Of a stretch of DNA of 60,000 bases, positions 53,671 to 60,000 are shown in pieces (the stretch's first letter is position 1; each line of letters opens with the position of its first letter). The notes under the pieces are model-generated. The model saw only the letters and a list, made by a program, of their open reading frames with translations. It was not told the DNA's origin and ran no database searches. Source of the stretch: Adiantum capillus-veneris (lineage: Eukaryota; Streptophyta; Polypodiopsida; Polypodiales; Pteridaceae); the NCBI GenBank assembly GCA_014529385.2, contig CM043942.1, positions 32,459,469 to 32,519,468 on the forward strand, given 5' to 3'. A program made the position numbers and the translations under genes.

Positions 53671-56600
53671 ATGGTTGGATCACAGGACACTGCTCTTTAC
53701 AATATCAAGAAGCTAGATGGAACCAATTTCCCATTGTGGAAGAAGCACATTTGGCACGTGTTGGTACAAAAGAAGCAGATAAAACCTATAAAGCTCAAGG
53801 GGATAAAACCAGAAGATATGGACGAAGATGAATGGAACGAAATGGATGAATTGGCACTTTCTACCATTATGCTGACTTTGGCAGAAAGCGTTTACTTCAA
53901 TGTAGCAGACGAGATGTCGGCTTATCAAGCATGGATAAAGCTGAGTGATCTTTATGAGAAGCAGAGTGCAGCTTCACAGGTATACTGGCTTAAGAAGCTT
54001 GTTGACTTGAAGATGAAAGAAGGGACACCTATGTCCAATCATCTAAATGAATTCAACACCATCTACAGTCAGTTGTCAGCTCAAGGTGTCAAGTTTGATG
54101 AACCTCTTAGAGCTATGTTCCTGTTGATCACATTGCCGGAAAGTTGGGACACTTTTCGCACAGCTTTGAGTAATTCTGCACCTCCAGATGGTTTGAACAT
54201 AGCAGGTGTAGATGGAAGTCTGCTTACTGAAGAAACCAATAGAAAGACAATGGACAAAGGCAAAGGAGCAGCCTTAGTTGTCAGGGGAAGGACCAAAGAA
54301 AAGTACAAAGGTGGAAAGAGGAATAAGTCTCGTAGCAAGTCCCGCAGTGCTAAAGGCAAGAGTGACATAGAATGCTACCATTGTGGCAAGAAGGGTCACA
54401 TGAAAAGAGACTGTAGAGAATGGAAAGCAGAAAAAGGCAAAGAGAAAGCTGAAGACCATGGTGAGAAGAACAAGTCCTCAGTGAAGATTCAAGAAATAAA
54501 TGTGACAAACACTGTTGCAGAGGATGACAGTCTAGTGTCAGGAGACATCTACTTCTTGAAGAATACAATGGACTCAGCTCTTCTTACAGCATCTGATGGA
54601 AATGCACTGAGTGACTGGATTATAGACTCAGGGGCATCACTTCATGTGTCTCCAAACAAGGAGTGGTTTACCTCTTATGTGACCACTAAAGATCATGTTC
54701 GGCTAGGCAATGCGCAGACATGTGAGATCTTAGGTGTTGGAGATGTTCAATTGAAGTTTCAGAATGGCTCTTCTTTCACGCTGAAGAATGTGAGACATGT
54801 TCCCGCAATTACAAAGAGCTTGATCAGCACAGGTTTACTTGATGATGCTGGCTACGTCACCACTTTTGGACAGAACATGTGGAAGATATCCAAGGGTTCG
54901 ATGACAGTAGCACATGGAGTAAAGTCTGGAGGACTTTACATGATTTATGTATCAAATGTCTCTAAAAATGTAATCAATGTAACCGAGCAGCCGAACGTTT
55001 CTTTGTGGCATAGCCAGTTAGGACATATGTCCAAGAAGGGAATGGAAATCTTGTCTCGTTCTGGTTATTTGCCTGGCTTTTCATTTAATGATTTTGAATT
55101 CTGTGAACATTGTCTGTATGGTAAGCAAACACAGCAGCCACATAAGCATAGAAGCAGTAGAAGAGATACACAGTTGGCACTTGTTCATAGTGATTTGTGT
55201 GGACCTATGCCTAACCTATCTCTAGGGGGAGCTTCTTACTTTATGACATTTATAGATGATTACTCGAGGAAAGTATGGGTTTACTTTCTCAAGCACAAGG
55301 ATGAAGCATTTAGTGTTTTCAAAACGTTTGTGACACTTGTGGAGAATCAGAGTGGCAAGAAGCTTAAATGCTTACGCACTGACAATGGTGGAGAGTATGT
55401 TTCAAAGGCCTTTCAGGACTTTTGTGAGTCAAAAGGTATAAAACGTGAACTTACTGCTCCTTACAATCCTCCTCAAAATGGTGTTGCTGAGAGGATGAAT
55501 AGGACCATACAAGAGAAGGTCAGAAGTATGTTGTCCAATGCACAACTGCCAAATGGGTTTTGGGCTGAAGCTGTATCAACAGTTGTTCATCTTATAAATA
55601 GATCTCCTAGCAAGGTTTTTCAGAAGGATGCAGTGCCAGAGATGGTATGGTCAGGCAAAATGCCCTTATACAAGCATCTCAGAGTCTTTGGCTGTGAGGC
55701 ATATACTGACGTTCCAAAGGAATTTAGGACAAACTTGAGCCAAAGAGTAGAAAGTGCATCTTTCTAGGCTATGGTAATTCTGGTGAGATGGGGTACAGAC
55801 TTTGGGATCCCGAATCCAAAAAGGTTGTCCGTAGCAATGATGTTCACTTTAATGAATCCAATATCATTCTAAACCAGAGAGGGTTGGGAGATTAGAAGAG
55901 TTTTCTTCCAAGAAGATGGACCTGCACGTGCAAGACAAAATGTTAGGGCTCAAGAGGAGCAATGACAGGATAGATTGGAACCACATGTTGTGGCTGAGCC
56001 TGAGCCACCTATTTTGCGTAGATCTAGACGTATCACGCGACCTCTTGATAGGTTTGTTCCATCTATGAACTATGTCATGTTGACTGATTGCAATGAGCCT
56101 TCATGTTACAAGGAAGCAGTGCAAATGAAGGACTCCAGGAATTGGCAATTGGCCATGCAGTCAGAGATGACAGCTCTGCATAAAAACCAGACATGGAAGC
56201 TAGTTAAATTACCACATGGCAAAAAGGCTCTACCTTGTAAATGGGTTTACAGGTATAAGATCACCGCTCATGATAGTCAGCCAAAGTACAAAGCAAGGCT
56301 TGTTGCCAAGGGCTTGAAGCAAGAACAAGGCATTGACTTTGATGAAGTCTTCTCGCCGGTGGTCAAGATGACTACATTGAGATGCTTTCTTGCATTGGTT
56401 GCCATATTAGATTTGGTGTTGCACCAAATGGATGTCAAGATAGCGTTCTTGCATGGTGATCTAGATGTGGAAATTTACATGCAGCAGCCAGAAGGGTTTG
56501 TTGAGAAAGACAAGGAAGATTTGGTATGCCAGTTGTTAAAGAGTCTTTATGGCTTAAAACAATCACCGAGGGCATGGTACCATAAGTTCCACAAGTTTAT

Positions 56601-57562
56601 GCTTTCTCAAGGCTACAAACGTAGTGAGTTCGATCACTGTCTATATACAAAGAAGGCTAAGGATGGCAGTTGGCTGATCCTTATTTTGTATGTGGATGAC
56701 ATATTGATTGCCTATTGCTAAAGTGTTTCATGCCGGCGTTGAGTGTGGCCCATTTTGGTATGGGTGGTCTGGCAAGCGCTTGGAAGAAATTTCAGCTTTG
56801 AAGTCAAAGATGGCAAAATCGTTTGACATGAAAGACATGGGTGAGGCAAGTCATATACTTGGTATGCGCATTGAGAGAGACAGATCAAAGAAGTTGATTT
56901 GGTTATCTCAAACAGAGTATATTGACAAGGTTTTGCAACGTTTCAATATGGAGAAGGGAAAGGCATTGAGTGTTCCATTGCCACCATATGTGAAACTTAG
57001 CAAACAAGATTGCCCTGTGTCTGAGGAAGAACAGGCTGAAATGGATAAGATTCCATATGCGCCTGCAGTGGGTAGTTTGATGTATGTAATGATTGCTACT
57101 CGCCCAGACATTGCATTTGCAGTGGGAGTAGTAAGTCGATACATGTCAAACCCAGGCAAGAAACATTCGGAGGCAGTGAAAGGAATATTGAGATACCCGA
57201 AAGCTACAAAGAGTATGCGTATATGCTATGGGAGTCTGGAGCTAAGTGTAAAGGGTTTTATCGACTCAGATTATGTAGGTGACTTAGAAAACCGAAGGTC
57301 TACAACAGGGTATGTCTTTACATTGGCTGGTGGAGCAGTATCATGGCGTTCTAGATTACAAGATTGTGTTACTCAGTCTACTACAGAGGCTGAATATGTT
57401 GCAGCATCAGAGGCATGCAAAGAATCAATTTGGCTTAATCGACTAGTAACAGATTTGGGAATCAAAGAAGAGATGCCTATGTTGTATTGTGATAGTCAAA
57501 GTGCTATACAATTGGCTCGCAATCCAGTTTATCACTCAAAGACAAAGCATGTGGAGGTGAAG
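53671..57562 (+). pseudogene. Copia A2 gag-pol, broken late
   Basis: One open frame of 698 codons (53671-55767) covers gag (UBN2-type), the CCHC knuckle (about 54373-54414), a protease with an intact DSGAS site and integrase with NGVAERMNRT (catalytic Glu kept). A single-base deletion near 55729 relative to A1 shifts the frame. RT resumes at 55975, with YVDD at 56689-56700, but a ~58 bp insertion right behind it (about 56712-56769) brings a stop. The thumb and RNase H ([14 protein letters not shown]) continue to [11 protein letters not shown], where the family F junction cuts it. Front-half active sites are intact, unlike A1. Confidence 0.92.
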
Positions 57563-60000
57563 TCATTTCAGACAGTTCCCTTATGTAGACTGTACTTGAC
57601 GCCTTACCAGATTCTTATAAGACTTTTGCTAGTATTTGGAGACTTATAACCCAAGGAAATCCTGAAGTTGTCAAGTTTGATGCATTATGCACATTGCTGT
57701 TGCAAGAGTCACTTTCCAAAAAAAACAGGACTAGACAGCGTGTAGTTGAACATGCTTTTGTTGTTTTGCAAGAAAGGGTAATAACAACAATGCAACCACT
57801 TCTTATGGTTCTTCTACGAGTGGAAAATCACTTGTTCTTGATGCTTCTGCTGGCAGCAATTCGTCTGGAAATTCTGGTGATAAGGGCAAAAAGAAGATGC
57901 TTTGCCATTATTGTAAAGCTAATGATCACTTGATCAAGTAGTGTCCTAATTTGAAGGCCAAAGAGGCTAAGAAGAAAGAGGGTGGTTCCACTACAAATGC
58001 AGCCATTGTTGAGTCTTCTGTGAAAGGAGATTGTGATGTTGATGTTGATGCAGAATGGGCTTTTAGTGTAGAGTGCACTTACAATCCTGTTGTCCATGAT
58101 GCATGCATGTCAGTTGTTGTAGATTCACATGTGTGGTATTTCAACAGTGGTGCTACAAAGCACATTACCTCACATCATGAATTGTTCACCTCTCTCGAGT
58201 CTGTCCCTCATGGGAATTCAGCCACTTGTGCCAACAATGCCTCTTATCCGGTTTAGGGAGTTGTAAAGATTGTGGTTACTGCTGCAAATGGCAGTTCTTT
58301 TACACTTGTTGATGCACTTTATGTACCTGGGATCAAGAAGATCTTGTGTCTATATCTACTCTTGCTAGACTTGGAATTATAATCAAATTTGTGGATGACA
58401 GATGTACAATTCATGATCTCAGTTTTGGTGATGAAATTGTTGCATTTGGCCTTTTGTGTCGTGGGCTGTATAAGCTCACTTTGTATGACAAGTGTGGACA
58501 AAATTTTGCAAATGCAGTTGCAGATTCAAGGGTTGTTTCAGATGCAAAACTGTGGCATGCACGTTTTGGACATTTGAATTTTGCTAGTTTGTTGTGTTTG
58601 CAAAAATCTGATATGGTTGCTTCTTTGCCGCCTCTTGAAGCACGTGTCAAACATGTCTGTGAAGGCTGTATTTTGGGTAAGATGCAGCGTTCTAAGTTTC
58701 CAAAGGATGGTTTAGTTAGGGCCACATGCAGGTTGTAGCTTGTGCATAGTGATGTTTGTGGGCCCATGCAAACTCCATCCTTGGGAAATTACCTTTACTA
58801 CGTGACTTTCATTGATGATTATTCCAAGAATGCATGGGTATTTCCGCTTAAAGAGAATTCTGAAGTTTTTCTATGCTTCAAACAATTTCTAGTTGTGGAT
58901 GAAAATTTCTCGAAATGTACTATGGGCACCCTCCGTTCCGATCGAGGGGGGGAGTATATGTCTCATGAATTTAATGTATTTCTGGCTAGTCATGGGATAA
59001 AACACCAATGTACAATGCCTTCTACACCTCAGCAAAATGGTGTTGCTGAGAGGAAAAACAGGTCACTTACGGAAATGGCACGATGTATGGTCAAAAGTCA
59101 AGCTTTGCCGCATTCATTTTGGCTTGAGGCCATCATGTGTGCCGCTTATGTACTAAACATGTGTCCTACGAGATCTTAGTAGTCTATTAGTCCATATGAA
59201 GCATGGCATGATAGAAAGCCTTCAATTGAGCACATGCGTGTTTTTGGCTGTTTGGCATATGCTTTGGTGCCACAAACACAACGCAAAAAAATTGGATGAT
59301 AAGGCTGTCAAATGTATTTTTGTTGGTTATAGTGCTGAAAGCAAAGGTTATAGGTTGTGTCATTCATAAACAAAGTGTATTCTGGTTTCAGGGATGTTAC
59401 GTTCGTGGAAGATTCTGTTCAGCCCTTGCTGTCATGTACTAGAGACAATAATGTAAGCTCACAGGACAGTTATGACACTTTGTTGCCTCTTTTCAGTAAT
59501 GGAAATATGAATGTGAATTCCAATGAGGCAAATGTACAACCTATGGGTTTTTTTGAAAATGTTACAGATCAGCCTATTATTGATGCAGATGTACATGATG
59601 TACTTGATGAGGAAAGAGCTGAAAATGAGCAGGCTAGAGGTATGCCAAAATGGTTGGTGCATACTTTGCGTGACAGTAAATTGGATGCACCTTTGTCTAG
59701 TCGTACTCATTAAGGTTCTCGTCATGCATCTTATGCATCAGATTGTTATGCTTTGGCTATGTCTAGCCAACATGATGTTGAGGAACCTTTATCTTTCGAT
59801 GAAGCACATAATTCAAAAAATTAGATGGCTGCCATGCAATCAGAATATGATGCACTTATATAAAATGACACATGGACTTTATGTGATTTGCCTCCTGGCA
59901 AAAAGGCCACTGGTACAAAGTGGCACTATGACATTTGGAGCACATTACCGCTTAGATAGACACACAAAAACAAAGGAAAAGTTGAAGTCAAAAAATCTCG
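57563..60000 (+). pseudogene. Ty1/copia gag-protease-integrase-RT fragment (family F, copy 2)
   Basis: It starts within gag (FASIWRLITQGNPEVVKFDAL, shifted frames) and has a knuckle with a stop inside, CHYCKANDHLIK*C (about 57902-57944). The protease site reads WYFNSGATKHI (about 58135-58170, Asp to Asn). Integrase: LWHARFGHLNF (58551), HSDVCGPM (58745), LRSDRGGEY (58930-58956) and QNGVAERKNRS (59034-59066), to a stop at 59177. RT entry (MAAMQSEYDALI.NDTWTLCDLPPGKKA) lies at 59824-59910 and then degenerates. It is the same family as the RT piece at 6325-7412. Confidence 0.88.

Larger units (their letters stand above)
52461..57562 (+). mobile_element. Copia element A2, 3'-truncated second copy of family A
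   Basis: The 5' LTR 52461-52652 (192 bp) and primer site TGGTATCAGAGC (52655-52666) match A1. The leader and gag-pol follow. Homology to A1 stops inside RNase H at about 57562, where copia family F sequence takes over; no 3' LTR is present. Confidence 0.93.

Overview
This window comes from a land-plant nuclear genome. The evidence is primer-binding sites matching plant initiator tRNA-Met, chromodomain Ty3/gypsy integrases, many Ty1/copia fragments, plant L1-type LINEs and a spliced plant-type thymidylate kinase. Mixed small (~80 bp) and giant (14 kb) introns and dense nested retroelements suggest a large genome such as a fern or gymnosperm; that placement is a low-confidence inference. Over 85% of the window is transposable-element material, mostly broken. 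I found no bacterial-style operons, CRISPR arrays or rRNA.

Layout. 1-4.2 kb: the end of a chromovirus polyprotein, its ~1.3 kb LTR, a reverse-strand gypsy gag/RT remnant and a second partial copy of the same LTR. 4.2-10.4 kb: a minisatellite cut by an LTR (family B), a gypsy-type gag fused to a copia RT, a small copia LTR, then a gypsy integrase/chromodomain and its LTR (family H). 11.4-14.65 kb: an old, internally deleted copia element (D) with both LTRs. 15.3-20.3 kb: a reverse-strand chromodomain fragment, a third copy of the first LTR, and a gypsy pol with its 3' LTR (family H). 20.6-30.3 kb: three LINE segments, one on the + strand (ORF1, EN, RT) and two on the - strand (ORF1-EN, and RT), with GA/CT microsatellites near several ends.

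Host genes. Two converge between 30.5 and 48.5 kb. A + strand gene (30540-31616, two exons seen, 5' part not identified) encodes a basic protein with an AT-hook-like motif and a C-terminal coiled coil. On the - strand is an apparently intact five-exon thymidylate kinase gene (48462 down to 33482, 236 aa). Its introns 2-4 are about 80 bp; intron 1 is 14,025 bp. Intron 1 holds a stack of elements: a family B element on the - strand, split by a non-autonomous - strand LTR element C (36339-46046, TSD CACTA), itself split by a + strand copia element A1 (37712-43237, TSD GTTTC, LTRs differing at 2 of 192 bases).

48.5-60 kb: upstream of the kinase lie a pair of ~92 bp direct repeats around a tRNA-like sequence, a 1.8 kb TRIM-like element (E), a second copy of the A copia family (A2) truncated in RNase H, and a different copia (F) running off the window end.

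The only likely working protein genes are the kinase, which makes dTDP for DNA synthesis, and possibly the coiled-coil protein. No clearly new biochemical system is visible. The most informative material is the datable nesting inside a working intron, the non-autonomous elements, shared cis-motif blocks in unrelated LTRs, and chimeric element junctions. Several retroelement frames below have no ATG at their visible left end; those boundaries mark open frame, not translation starts.
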